The translations under genes and the position numbers were made by a program. A stretch of 64,000 nucleotides of DNA from Phyto melanocephala (Eukaryota > Arthropoda > Insecta > Diptera > Rhinophoridae), in NCBI GenBank assembly GCA_941918925.1, contig OW799233.1, positions 140,804,223 to 140,868,222 of the forward strand. The letters run 5' to 3'. This document shows, in pieces, positions 36,720 to 49,487 of this stretch (position 1 is the stretch's first letter; each line of letters begins with the position of its first letter). The notes beneath the pieces are model-generated. The model saw only the letters and a program-made list of their open reading frames with translations, had not been told where the DNA came from and made no database searches.

Positions 36720-38660
36720 ATGAAATTTTGTTTTGATGAGAGTTTGTTTATACTAAACAGACAAACTAATGGCGATGATGAAGGCTATCTGACATATGTA
36801 AGCCCTGTAGAAGAATCTGTAAATGACATTTGTGCGGTACATTTAGAAAGTCTACAATACGTACAACAGTTTTGTATTGATGAGAAAATATGGTCAGATC
36901 ACTTTCCAATAAAATTGACACTACAACTCACTTTATCCAGTGCATCAGCAAAGAATATAAACTTACTTCCTAAAATTAAATGGTACGAAAAAGAAAAGCA
37001 TAAATACCAAGCAAAACTTAATGAAAAACTACAGTCTCAAAATAATGATAATATTAATATTGCATCTCTAACACAAATTATTAAATCATCAGCTATACCA
37101 AAAAAAGTTAAAAAATTTGAACCAAAAAGTAAATGGTATAATAGCGAATGTAATAAGGCTAGAGTATCAGTTATGCAACATTTAAAAATATATAGGGCAA
37201 CCAGAAATATCGTTGATAAACAACTTTTCTTAAATGAGCAAAAGAAATATAGAGCAATATGTATGCAGAACAAAAAAATATACTTTTAAAATCTGGCGGA
37301 CAAAGTAAACCAAATTAGTGACAGCAAACAATGGTGGAAATTTGCAAGAGAGGTACGGGGGCAGAGCTACCAGATTGAATGTAAAATATCAGCTGCAGAA
37401 TTAAGAGTGTATTTTTCAAATTTATTAAACCCTCCTCGAATAGCTCACGAGTTTCTGTACACTCCGGTGCTAAATACAGATGAAAGTCTCGACAGGGATA
37501 TTACTCTGCAGGAACTCAAACTGGTAACAAAAAAATGCAAATTAAATAAAGCGCCTGGGGAAGATGGAATCCCGTATGAATTTTTTATTAATGTCACAGA
37601 ACAATTCCAAGTACAATTGGTAAACTCATATAATAAAATGTATAGTAGCTGCATTCTAGATGAAGCGTTTTCTAAAACTGTCGTATTTACGATATATAAA
37701 AAAGGAGATCCTAATAAATATGCCGGAAAATTATAGAGGTATATCTTTTATGAATTGTGTTGCAAAGTTAATGATGGGAATTCTCAACAACAGACTGTAC
37801 GAGTGGGCCAATAGAAACAATGTTTTGACAGAATATCAGGCTGGATTGCGTAAAGGGTACTCCACGGCTGATAACATATACAACTTAGCCGGAATTGTCA
37901 ATTTAAAGTTAGCCGAAAACAAGAAAGTATATGCATTTTTCGTCGATTTTAAGGCTGCATTTGATACTATAGCTAGAAAATCGTTGCTATGCAAACTTTA
38001 CTCAATTGGTATTTCATACAAATTCGTTAAATGGCTAGAGGCTGTTTACTCTGACACTAAGTATGCGATATCGAACGGTGAAGAAAGGTCAGAGTATTTT
38101 CAGACGAATTCGGGAGTAAAACAAGGCTGCTTGATGTCACCACTTTTATTTTCATTATATGTCAACGATCTACATGACTGCCTAACTGGGGGTATAAATA
38201 TAAAAGGCATACCTGTCCGTCTGTTAATGTATGCAGATGACATCTGATCCTGTCAGATGATATAGATACCCTTCAGAGAATGATTAATAACTTAGAAGAC
38301 TACTGTAATTTATGGAATCTTGAGGTGAACCTAAACAAATCGCAAATATTAATATTCAGAAATGGAGGACGCTTGAAAAATCAAGAAAAATGGAAGTTTA
38401 AAGGAAATTTTATAAAAATCACTAATGAGTACAAGTATCTGGGTGTAATTTTAACGCCAAAAATGAAATTTTCAAAACATATTGAAAGCAGAAATAATCA
38501 GGCTAAAGTCGCTATGCATACAACCTGGAAATCATTTATATCAAATACACAAATTCGGTTACAGCAAAAGTGGAACCTTTTTTTAGCCGTATGTAGGTCA
38601 ATTCAATCATACGTGGCACAGGTATGCACTTTAGCTTATACTTTTTTGTTGTAATAGTTC
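36720..38660 (+). mobile_element. LINE remnant: endonuclease end plus reverse transcriptase
   Basis: It contains the end of an APE-type endonuclease (WSDHFPIKLTL, the S-D-H motif), a linker, then a reverse transcriptase: [59 protein letters not shown] and catalytic YADD, followed by the thumb (YLGVILTPK). Damage is limited: one in-frame stop (37287), a frameshift near 37715, one lost base right after YADDI (about 38247) and loss of the C-terminus after 38630. That makes it younger than the other LINE pieces here. The clade is undetermined. The 5' end is missing. Confidence 0.9.
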
Positions 38661-38744
38661 TAAAAACACCAATCAAAAATTTTAAACAGATTTAGCATAT
38701 CGAAGCTCTTTGATAAAATATTTTTTAATATCTAAACGAACACT

Positions 38745-38850
38745 ACATCATTTCCGTTCATCAGTTTGGATTCCGAAGAGATCATGGCACCACATACCAG
38801 GTGCTGCGCATCGTTAATCTTATCAGACAGGCTTCATAGACGTTATTAAA
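38745..38850 (+). mobile_element. Jockey-like LINE fragment, reverse transcriptase
   Basis: A + frame reads HQFGFRRDHGTTYQVLRIVN then LIRQA, a jockey-type reverse transcriptase stretch. It likely belongs with the 3' fragment at 39.83 kb, the two being separated by the inserted composite repeat. Confidence 0.65.
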
Positions 38851-39090
38851 TAATTTGACAATAGACTCTATGTTATCCCCAAATTACCCAAAAATTACTG
38901 CGAAATTAATTATTGGATCGTTAATTTTTAGTAAAGTATAAAGACCTTATCTTTAACTCAAGAAAAATCGTGGTAGGAGTTTTGGTATCAGTATACTTGG
39001 TTCTCCCATACAGTAAAAAAAGTAAACCTAGCAAAGTGCGCACATTTCACTTTCACTTTGAGAAAGGGAAACTGTTGAAAACTAAAGATA

Positions 39091-39819
39091 AACAAGTAAA
39101 AGCGCTATATCTTATAAGCGCCGAATCTTATAAACCCTTCACAACGAGTAGTCATGCAATAACAGTAGTTTGTATCACCATGCATACCATATGAAATGCG
39201 TACATACATATATAAAAACATCCCATTGTAAAATTATAAATTTACGTATGTATGTTAAAAAATAAAAAATAAAAAAAAAATAAAAAAAAAATATTAAAAA
39301 AAAAATTAAAAAAAAAAATAATTATAATATATATAATAAATATAAATCAAAAAAAATGAATAGAAATATAAATAATATATTAAATAGAAAATAAAAAAAA
39401 AATAGAAAAAAACAAAAATTTTTTTTGGCTCAGCTGGGATTCGATGCCACGTTTTCTCTAACCAGTATACACGTTTGTATGTATGTATGTTGTTGCTGTA
39501 ATGTTGTTTTTGTGAAAAAAAAATCGGGTTTTTGCTCATATCTCAGTTGTTTATGTACCGATGTTTCTGATTTTTCTACTCCCAAATATTTCTGATATTT
39601 TAATACCTCACCCGGGTCCAAGCGATGTCGGGGGGCTTCAAAAAGTTGATTTCAACATACACACGGACAGACGATCAGACTGACAGAGCTTAATCGACTC
39701 CCTTATTCATAAGCTTTCAGAAAATATATACTTTATGGGGTCGGAAATGAAAATTGTAGAAATTTCACACGGAATGACAAACCTATATATACCCTTTCTC
39801 ACTGTGTGAAGGGTATAAA
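39091..39819 (+). repeat. Short composite repeat, near-complete copy (forward)
   Basis: It starts 'aacaagtaaaagcgctatat', has an A-rich middle (39250-39420), and ends 'actttatggggtcggaaatg', 'acggaatgacaaa', 'gaagggtataaa'. It sits between two pieces of jockey-like LINE. Confidence 0.85.
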
Positions 39820-39827
39820 TAACATCG

Positions 39828-40240
39828 CTATGCTAGGGCAAAATCATTTAAAATTTCTTGGTATACACCTTGATTGACGCTTTACCTGGTCTCAACATAT
39901 CGAATGCAAATCCGTACAACTCAAACTCAAAACACTACATCTTTAATGGTTTATTTGTTCTCATTCTGCTATCAACCTAAACTACAAGATACTACTTAAC
40001 AAAGCTATCATTAAGCCAATATAAACCTGTGGTTTTTCAACTATGGGGAACAGCTTCTGCTTCTAGTATAGAGAAAGGCGACAAAATATTTCGACTAATT
40101 ACTGGAGACCCGTGGTATATTAGTAACGCGAATATTTACAAGGAGCTTAATATTTCTTTTGTTCGCAACTAAATAAAAACCTTATGCTTAAAATATGAAA
40201 ACTAGAAATTCATCCAAATCCTCTCGCACAGAATCTACTG
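39828..40240 (+). mobile_element. Jockey-like LINE 3' coding fragment
   Basis: Broken frames give FLGIHLD.RFTWSQHIECKS, LLNKAIIKPI and ITGDPWYISNANIYKELNI, the characteristic C-terminus of jockey-clade ORF2. Confidence 0.75.
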
Positions 40241-41400
40241 CATTAAAAATGTTTCGTCAGAGCTTTCACAAAAGAAAGTTGGACTCTGAATTAAAAGATA
40301 AAAATTAGTTTCGAAAATAGTATAAAATTAATATCGCTTTTATTCGCACTCAGAGAACAATAGCAATAGACCCAGAAATTAATTAATTACAGATTTTCAT
40401 ACTTATTGTCATTTTCTTAATATAGAAAATCTAATAAATGAATTATGAGTTTAAAAAAATTGGCATTTAATCGTACAACTTCGACACACAATATTCTATC
40501 GAAATATATTTCCCTTTCAGCTGCATTCGTTTCCAGAACTAGGTAATTTCGTTAGGAGGTCAAGCTATTTTTTAGGCATTTCCAAGAGTTAATTATATCC
40601 CATTATAGGTTGTTATTTATATCCTCTTTATTGCATGGCTGGAATATTTTGGTGTCTGGCTATTTTGTCTTATTATTGTGATAATGTCATGTTGAAATAT
40701 TATACTTCAAATTTTTTTGATCGGTTAATTAGATACAAAAATAACCATAACTTTTTTCTTGTAGCATAATCTTTTTGTGCTTGTATTTATTCAATTCCAT
40801 TTATTTATCCTTAATAATCCTATTTTATTCCAAAATTTAAAAATTAAAAGCAATAAAAATAACACGTAGTATAAAAGAGAGAAAGAAACTGAGAAAAGGG
40901 GAGATGAGGAAGGAAAAGTACAAAAGCAAAAAATTATAACTTTTGATATGTAATTTTTCAGAGAAATTTATTATAAACATATTTAAAAGAAAACTTTTTT
41001 CTTAAAAAATTTATGCATAAAAACTTAAACCAAACCCTAGTTCCCACAAAAATTCGCTATATCAGAAAAAGCAATCCCCATTTTAGAAGTAAATGCAATA
41101 AAGAGTGAATACCAAATTTATTTAGAAAAAAATAAAATAACTAAACATTCTTTAAATAAGAGTTTAAATTGACACACTCCATCTGTTTGGGCTTTTATAC
41201 CATTACACATCAAGCACTCTTTTAACAAAAACAATTTGTGTCAGCACGTATTACTCTGTTTATTTTTTACTTTGTTACGTACATGTGGTGTGCGTAAATT
41301 TTAGAAGCTACTTTAAACACTTATAACTCCTAATTTGCACATCTGCAAGCAAATTCCTTTCAAATGATTTATTTTATTATAAAAATCGGTTGTATAGTGT
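40241..41400. other. AT-rich intronic DNA, nothing recognised
   Basis: No supported gene or repeat boundary was seen. Confidence 0.5.
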
Positions 41401-42200
41401 GAGCTTAAACTGTGTTAGAACCTAGGAATATAATATACCAGATATATTGCCGATGAAAAACATCACAGAGGGGGGAACATGGGATGAAATAATTAGGGTA
41501 AGAAATACCCAAAGCATCGATCTTTCTACAGACGGATCGAGAATTGATGACCTTACTGGAATGAGCTTGTATGACATATGTATATTCTTCTGTTTACCAT
41601 ATCATAGAAATGTTTTCCAGGCTAAGATTATGACAATAACGAGAGTTATTAATGGATAAAGGAGATTAATAACGAAGTACCGATTCGTATCTTAGCAGAC
41701 AACAAATTAGTTATGACTCAAAAGAAAAAGTTAAATCTCGGAATGCCCTGCAATGCAAGAGTGAAATAAACTCGCCTGCAAATTTTGAACATCTAGATAT
41801 AATATAGATATTAGGCCATCGCAGCATAATTGGAAGCCATGAAGCTGGCAAATTATACAAAATGGTATCACTTGTTAATATCATTACTTTGAAAAATGCT
41901 AAACCCTTTCACAGGCTTAAAAATGATCATAGTCAGTAAGATGACGAACATACTAAGGATGCCCTAAATATTGAGAAAACGAAAGATGTTCTGAAACTGA
42001 GTAGGCTAACACTTAGAAGATACACTAGTGTAATAACAGGTCACACGGATACAAGAACTCATCTAGCCCGAATTGAACTATGTAGAGTATGAGAAGAAAA
42101 AGATGAGACTTTAGAATTCTACTTTTGTCAATGTCCTGACTTTAAAAAACGGGGTTAAAGTTTTTAGATAGGAATACTAGAGCTGATGAGTACTGAGCCC
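41400..42200 (+). mobile_element. LINE 3' remnant with RNase H domain
   Basis: Frames include IDLSTDGSRID (RNase H motif with the first catalytic Asp), LPYHRNVFQAKIMTI (Glu-containing helix degraded), ILADN (third Asp), then a C-terminal HTDTRTHLARI..C...EEKDETLEFYFCQCP zinc-finger-like block. RNase H plus this finger is typical of I/R1/LOA-type LINEs. Frameshifts are present. Confidence 0.75.
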
Positions 42201-43010
42201 CACTTGCAGGTTGATAGAACATTTCTGTGATGAAACAACGAGTTAAGTATTCGAGTTTTAATAAGGCTTTTGTAGTTAAGATTTTTTAATTATAATCTTT
42301 AGCATCCAATAGGGTCCAAGTATACTAGTAATAGTACTATTATACGTCTACAACGACCAATGGTACTAGTAATTTCCATTGCACACTCAATGCTAATTTG
42401 AGCATAAAGATGGTATAGGCAAATTTACGGTTGAGAACCAGTATTGGTCATTTGTATACTAGTTAGACACTAGTTGCATTTCCTGCAGAGTGTGTAACAA
42501 GAAGTCGACTTAACCAATTACTATACAAAGTATTTATACAAAAGTAAACTTAATTTTTTTTATTTATTACATAGAAACTGTTCATTAACATCCCTCTTGT
42601 ACTACACTTTTACAAATTTATCCAAAAATACATAAAATTCGTAAAACAAATTTTTCGAAAATAAAAACCTTAAAACTTTATCCTCTTATTTTATTTCTCA
42701 CTTACACACTTAGTTGCCTCTTTAGAATCTCATTAAAATAACATTTAAAATTTCATTAAGTTTTTACATTATGGCCATAAACAGAAAGAAAGAAATTTAA
42801 CAAATGAAATGTATCCTTTAACAAAGAAAAATTTATTGTGTGACCAGTTTTGGCAGTAATCATAAATAAATAAGTTCTAAGAGTAAATTTAACTTTTTTC
42901 CAACTTTATGACTTTCTGACTTTATTTGTCATCAAAAAAAAACAACATCAAATGAATAATGAGTTAAAATTATGATAGCAAACAGAATGTACATAAAACA
43001 AATGTAAAGT
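42201..43010. other. AT-rich intronic DNA
   Basis: A stretch at 42290-42510 rich in 'actagt' words may be the 3' non-coding part of the LINE above. Otherwise nothing was recognised. Confidence 0.4.
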
Positions 43011-43156
43011 AAACAAGTAAGAGCACTATATTCGGCTGTGCCGAATCTTTTATACCCACCACCAATTTTGTGTACATTTAAAGCACAATATTTATTATTT
43101 TGTTACTCATTATGGAATAATCTTTTTATAATAAAATATGTATCACTTTCTTTGTA

Positions 43157-43773
43157 GAGGGTGGTTAAATTTTAAGGGCCCATGTTGAAGGTGAACTACA
43201 GCTAGTCTTTAAATTAGTTTTCTGCATTTCATTTTACATTTCTCAATCTCAAACTTACTCAATTTGATCCGTGGAAAGATACGCAAATGAGCAACGCTTT
43301 AAAGTTATTTAGGTTTTTTATGAAAATGGGCATTCAAATCAAAATGCATTTTGTGCACTTCGTAATTCTTTTGATCAACATAATCATTCAAATTCATCCA
43401 CAATCGGGAAAATTTAAAAAAATTTTTAAATTTCTGCAAAACAGGTCTGTATAAAATGTTAGAAAATCTGTGAATGCCTTCTTAGTTCGTTGAATGGGAA
43501 CCATTGCTGTTTTTTGCGATAGTGTGGCAAAACAGCAGTCAACCTCGACTCATCATCGTGCCCAACAATTGAGCATCAACATTGTCATTGAAAATTTGGA
43601 CCATCAGATAGTGGAGTGGCGCCAAGGATGGGGGGGGGGGTTCATTTGGCCGATATTTTGTTAAATACATAATTTAACCGTTCAAATATTATCATTACAA
43701 AAAGAAATAACAATAATGTCCTAAATAATTTGTGTTTTATTTAAATTCAACATAAAATTTAACCACCCTTTAT
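43157..43773 (+). mobile_element. Internally deleted mariner-type element nested in the composite repeat
   Basis: Termini 'agggtggttaaattttaa' and 'aaaatttaaccaccctt' are inverted repeats. The interior has decayed transposase N-terminal words (FYENGHSNQNAF and INIIIQIHPQSGKF-like). The sister copy at 57118-57712 sits at the same place in the other composite repeat. Confidence 0.75.
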
Positions 43774-43824
43774 TACTGCGATATGCTACTGAAATGCTTT
43801 TGTAAATGTAGTCTTTCAATGAAA

Positions 43825-44860
43825 GTTGGCGTTAAAGTAGGCGTGTCAATAAAGTTTCTGCTAATTAATACAACTTAGATATTTCAATATAGTTCTTTAT
43901 TTTCCCAAAAACTTTGTCAATAGAGAAATTACATGAATTTAAGAAAACCCGTTATATGGGATGTAGGCGTTATAGTGGGCGTGTCACCTAAACTTTTTGG
44001 CACAACAACTACATTGACTAGAAGGATATATGTAGTAAATTTCCTCATCATACCTCTAATTTTGTCGGTTTTATGAGCTTTAACATTTCATTAACGGTAG
44101 ATAACGTGAAAAGTGGGCGTTATAGTAGGCATGTCAAAGTTATTTTTACGCATGAGTACATTTTAGATGTTTCAATATAGCCCTGTATTATTCCAAAATC
44201 TTTATTAATAGAGAAATTATATGAATTTTAGGTAAAGCGTTATATGGGAGGTGGGCGTAAAAGTGGGCGTGGCACCTTAATTTTTTTTTACAATAATGAC
44301 ACTGCTTAGGGGGATATACGTAGCAAATTTGATCGTCATACATCACATTTTGGCGGTTTTATGAGCTTTGAAATTTCATTAACGGTAGATAACGTGAAAA
44401 GTGGGCGTTATAGTAGGCGTGTCAAAGTTATTTTTGCGAATGAGTACATTTTAGATGTTTCAATATAGCCTTTTATTATTCCAAAATCTTTTTTAATAGA
44501 GAAATTATAAGAATTTTAGGTAAAACGTTATATGGGAGGTGGGCGTAAAAGTGGGCGTGGCATCTTAATTTTTTGGCACAATAATGACATTGCCTAGGGG
44601 GATATACGTAGCAAATTTGATCATCATACCTCTAATTTCGGCGGTTTTATGAGCTTTTAAATTTCATTAACGGTATATAACGTGAAAAGTGGGCGTTATA
44701 GTAGGCGTGTCAAAGTTTTTTTTGCGAATGAGTACATTTTAGATGTTTCAATATAGCCCTGTATTATTCCAAATCTTTATTAATAGAGAAATTATATGAA
44801 TTTTAGGTAAAACGTTATATGGGAGGTGGGCGTAAAAGTGGGCGTGGCACATTGATTGTC
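43825..44860 (+). repeat. 288-bp tandem repeat, about 3.6 units
   Basis: The word GTGGGCGTTATAGTAGGC (first copy variant GTTGGCGTTAAAGTAGGC) recurs at 43825, 44113, 44401 and 44689, exactly 288 bp apart each time. Each unit also has a 'gaggtgggcgtaaaagtggg' block. The first unit is the most diverged. Confidence 0.95.
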
Positions 44861-45305
44861 CGTTAGAAAAAAGCCTCTCACCAAAAAGCAAAGTGTGCAA
44901 AATTTCAGAGTCGTACATCCAATTTTGTTGCTTTTATGACGTTTTTGTTTTTAAATATACCGAAAAATACACTGTGCGGTATAAATTTTCGTACATTTTG
45001 ATCGATAACTCCTTTCCTAATGATCAGATTTAGGTAATTTTTGGTGAGAAATATTGTTTTGACTCGAGAAATATATATTCGAAGTTTCATGACTCTACGT
45101 TAATTCGTTTGGACACAATACCATTTTATTCGATGTTCGTAGGACACGGTTTTTTCGACCTACTCTTGCGTTCCGAGCTATAACTCACTTCCTAATATTC
45201 CGATATAGCCCATTTTCAATACCAAACAAACCTTGTCTATAAGAAAGATTCTGGCAAAATTTGAGCCTCCTAGCTTTTTCGGTGCGACCTCTATCGTGCT
45301 TTCAA

Positions 45306-45350
45306 CAGACGGACAGACGGACAGACGGACAGACGGACAGACGGACGGAC
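45306..45350 (+). repeat. (ACAGACGG)n microsatellite
   Basis: About five 8-bp units of ACAGACGG lie inside the right part of the composite repeat. The second copy has a shorter version at 59517-59537. Confidence 0.9.
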
Positions 45351-45490
45351 ATAGCTAGATCGTCATCAAATCAAACCCTGATTCAGAATATATATACTTT
45401 ATGGGGTCTAAAATGGATATTTCGATGTGTTACAAACGGAATGACAAAATGAATATACCCCCACCATTTTTTTGGTGGCGGGTATAAAAA

Positions 45491-46861
45491 TACCTTTAAA
45501 AAAGTTAACAGAATAAATAAACCCACCTCAAAACAAGCAACATTATGAAAAATAGTTTTTTTTTTTAATAACAACCCATAAACACGTTAAATATCATGGT
45601 TCATAGATAAACAACAACATTTCAAGACATTTAGTTTTGAATTCAACCGAATGAAGAAAGCATTACGTAAAAGGCATAAATATTTTATATTTTCTTACAA
45701 ATTTGAAAAACGTAAAAAGTTTGTCATAAAAATGTATGATCCCTTTTAAACCCCCCATAGTTAGTGACAAACTTTTCTTAATAAGACCACTTAGTAACCG
45801 CTCAAACATTTGTCAGGTAAGACGTGACACATCGCAATGCATACTAGTGGTGGTAAACGTTTTCGTTCACAGCACACTTTATAAGTTTTGTTCGCTTTTT
45901 TATGTCGGCTTATGTCTGACACTTTAAAACTGCCAAATATAAACAAGCCTACTACTGAGTGTGTGTGTGTGTGTACTTTATTATACACCTTTTTGTTGTA
46001 TTTTTCGATGATTAATGATCTTGTTATGGTAATGGATGAGCAAAGTCTAAACGAGTGAAAAATAGAAATATTTATTCATTCAGACACTAGACTCTGATGA
46101 TTAAAGTTTCAAATTATTCAACTTTTATAGGAGGAGAAAAACTTTACAAAGAGCCTAAAAATTAACTTTTTTTATTAAATTTAGTATATATTGACGTATT
46201 ATGTTAATATTTAATTTTGTAGGCAAAATAAGCTTAATAAAATGTTGTATTAAGTGACTTGATGAAGTAGTTCATAGTGTGTTAGTCTCCAGTTTCAGTC
46301 TTGCTAAAACCAAATGGCATACATTTCCAACTGAGACAGGAAAATGTTGGTAAACATGTCTCTACCGTTCACAGTTGTTTATGATAATCGTGTTTCGTCA
46401 TTGGTTTGAGGATTATCATCGCTGCAAATGCCGTAATACTACTTAAAGGTATTAAACCAAAAGTGTATTTCATACCAAGCCTTTTGGTGTGGTGATTTTA
46501 ATGTATATTTAAATAATTTGTAAACATTGCTCTAGAGTCTAGAGTATTCAGAGCCAAACTAAATTTACCTCAAAACATTCCAGAACTGTCGGATCAGCTG
46601 TTACAGAAAATAATACCTGCAAATTTATCCGCTTCTTAAAAAAAACATTCTAATTATATTTGAAGTTTAAATAAGCAGCAAAATAATCGTGTAGACTTTT
46701 GAAAAAAATTTGTTTGTATAAAAAAATAAAACAATGGAAAATGCACATGTGCAAAAAAAATATGAAATATCGAAAATTCTCTACATGCCTGAAAATTTTT
46801 TAAACCTGACAACCTTAAATTATTTTTTGTCGACAAATGCAATTTTAGTTACCGATTTTTC
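45491..46861. other. AT-rich intronic DNA with GT microsatellite
   Basis: A (GT)8 run occurs at 45959-45974. No gene or element boundary was recognised. Confidence 0.5.
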
Positions 46862-49300
46862 TTATACCATAGACAGACGGCAGCGTTAATTTGCATTAAA
46901 ATCTTACTAATGCACATTAAAATTTTGCTGTGACAGACGACTGTTTCTGCATTTAGTAAAAATTGTAAATGCACTAGCAATCACAAATCTGAACATGTTT
47001 CTACAAGTTGGGATGGCAGAAGGACACTCTGAAATAAGAGAAAGGGAATTGTGGAAATTCGTAGGTTTAATGGTATCTTTTCATGGAGGTTATAACTCAT
47101 ACATATGTATGTACATACATATGTATGTAGGTATGTGGTATTTTTTTAAAGGACCGTAACAGCGCTTTTTGGGAGAGTGACGTGCTTACGATGGACGATA
47201 CCAGTATTAGGGAAAACTTTCGCCTAAACAGAAAGGCATTCCAAAATATATGTAAAAAATTTCAAAATATCGAATCTATTTTTATTTTACATTATTGATT
47301 TTTTAATTTTTTGATTGATTGCCGACCGTCTTGCCATATTGAAATTGCTAAATGCAGTATAAATTCAATTTGATTTAGTGCATTTACGTGAAATCTAAAG
47401 CTTAGTCTAGACGATATGTTGAATCAGCAAATTTGTGCTTAAAAATTTGTTACAAGTGCCATCATATCGTGTAAACGCAAAATTTTTTCATCATACGTAT
47501 AATTAACATCATTTGCTAACACTTTTTTAACAATGCCATCAAATGTATGTCGACGATTTCAACATATCGTGTAAACAGCATATTTTTAATGCTGGACAAA
47601 TTTCCTACGTATGAAGACAAATTTGTTGTTTGTTGAAAAGCGTATTTCAGCTTTTCATCATATGGCAAATGTAGTATCATATAGAATTGTTGCAGTGTTG
47701 CCTAATTTGTTATATTCTTTGCTAGAATTTGTAAGTTATACATTAGTTATTTAGGCAAAATGGTTGATGTGAATTTTTGATCACTCTTTGATCGGTGATA
47801 AAGTATTGGATGTAAATATCATTTATTAAACACCTAGGCTTTTAGTTAATTAAATACGATAAGTTAGTTTCCTATATCATAAATTCTTACCACAACGAGT
47901 TACACTAAAATTTTACCAACAGCAATCCCTTTTTTTGTTTGTTATTATCTTTTATATTATTACTAGTTTTGGCCTGCTCTAGCCATCAGCAAGATAGCGA
48001 AAGCAATAGATGACTGTTTCACAATTATTGTTTAGATTAGTGTCAACTTTAAAATTTCGAAAAGCATCAAAACATTTAAAATGCGTTATTTTCAAAATTT
48101 TTAACTTTTTATTTTATTTATTTCATAAAATTCTAAATTTCCGTATAAAAATATAATAAGGAACATAAAGCCAAAACAAATTCTATATCACCCTTTAAAT
48201 TATAATGCTATCAATATGAACATTACTATATGATTACTTATGAGAATACTAACTACATCATGGTGTCAATTGTTATTTTGTAATATTGTAAATTAAAAAG
48301 TTTTTGCATATTAATATATTTTTTAGTTTCATTTCTCTTATAAACCATATAAGATATCAAGAAATAAGTATGGAAATTAAATAATAATAAATAATAATAA
48401 TAAATATAATCAATGTATCTAACTATTGTTTATTATGGTTTTTGGTTTAAAACAATAATAAGCTAACAATCTGCAATAACATAAACATTGTTTACTATCA
48501 ATCCTTATTTTTTTCGTAATATCTACTTGCGATATTTGTTTTTTTTAATTTAGTATTTAGAAAAAACAAAACACCTGAATTTCAAAATTTTTTTTGCGAT
48601 AAAAAAGCACTAAAAACATTGATAAAACTAAAAAGTTGACAGCGCTGTTTCTTATAACTATTTGTTTATTTTTTGTTTGGTCAGTACTCAACAGAATGTT
48701 GGTTGAACAACAAAGCATGATGTTATGTTCCGTGTTCTTGTATTTTGTAATTCCTAATTTTTAATTGTTAAACTTCTTGTTCTAAATTGGTATTTTTAAA
48801 TTTTTTTTTTTTTTTCTTTATATAAAATTCAATTGTAATAATAAAAGATAAACTTTTTCAGATTATTCTTTTTATTATCACATACATACATATACATAAA
48901 TATAATTGCCGCAAAAAAGTGTATTGTCAAATTTATTTGGCATATACAAATATATAAACAAATGTTAATACAAATTAACATACATAATTAAACGAAATTC
49001 AACATATCGTGTATACACAAAAATTGTATGATAACTCATATGTTGAAATATCATTTGTTGGCGTATGATGAATTCAAAAAATTTGGTACTTTCAGCAAAT
49101 CGTGTAAACGACCATCATATTCAATATGCTAACAGAGACATTTGCTGTTATTTTAAAGCAAATAAATATTACCACACATTTGCTGATTCATCATACCGTC
49201 TAGACTAAGCTTAATACGCATTGAAATGGGGATAATTCAATAGTTAATTTGAATTAAGACTTTTAATTCAAATTAACGCTGTCGTCTGTCTATGGTATTA
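46862..49300. mobile_element. Harbinger-like transposon, outer element (2.43 kb)
   Basis: Element 46865-49297 has inverted ends TACCATAGACAGACG(G/A)CAG continuing to about 30 bp and the 3-bp target duplication TTA (46862-46864, 49298-49300). A 50-residue + frame at 47149-47316 reads FWESDVLTMDDTSIRENFRL then NRKAFQNICKKF, which resembles the start of PIF/Harbinger transposases. The TWA-type duplication agrees. A second element (47399-49211) has inserted into it and replaced most of the interior. Confidence 0.75.
47399..49211. mobile_element. Harbinger-like non-autonomous element nested in the previous (1.8 kb)
   Basis: The inverted ends AGCTTAGTCTAGACG(A/G)TATG extend about 40 bp with few mismatches. 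The target duplication is TAA (47396-47398 and 49212-49214). Sub-terminal copies of a word like CATATCGTGTAAAC occur several times on both sides, plausibly transposase-binding sites. No coding sequence was recognised in the AT-rich interior. Confidence 0.8.
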
Positions 49301-49487
49301 AACTCTCTATTGAAATTGCATTCGTGTTAATTTTTTGATTTATCATAGAGCGAACTCAAAATCGAAATTGTAAAAACAAAATAAAATTTTGATAACATGC
49401 AATTGCGTACACATTTTGATTCCCCTTTCTTCGTCTTTCTCTCTCTCACTCTTTTTCTTTCACTCACAAACTCAATAGTTGTAGCCA

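Larger units (their letters stand above)
43011..45490 (+). repeat. Long composite repeat, copy 1 (2.5 kb)
   Basis: The left end is 'aaacaagtaagagcactata' with hairpin TTCGGC-TGT-GCCGAA and 'ttttatacccaccaccaa'. The right end is 'ttggtggcgggtataaaa', the inverted form of that last block. Inside are a 0.6-kb deleted mariner-type element (43157-43773), an array of 288-bp units (43825 to about 44860), an (ACGG)n-type run (45306-45350) and the 'actttatggggtctaaaatg' block shared with the short composite repeat. No intact coding frame. The 63-codon frames here are repeat shadows. Confidence 0.9.

Noticed and set aside
43825..44860. CRISPR-like array
   Set aside because: The repeats are contiguous 288-bp units without spacers, inside an insect transposon-like repeat.
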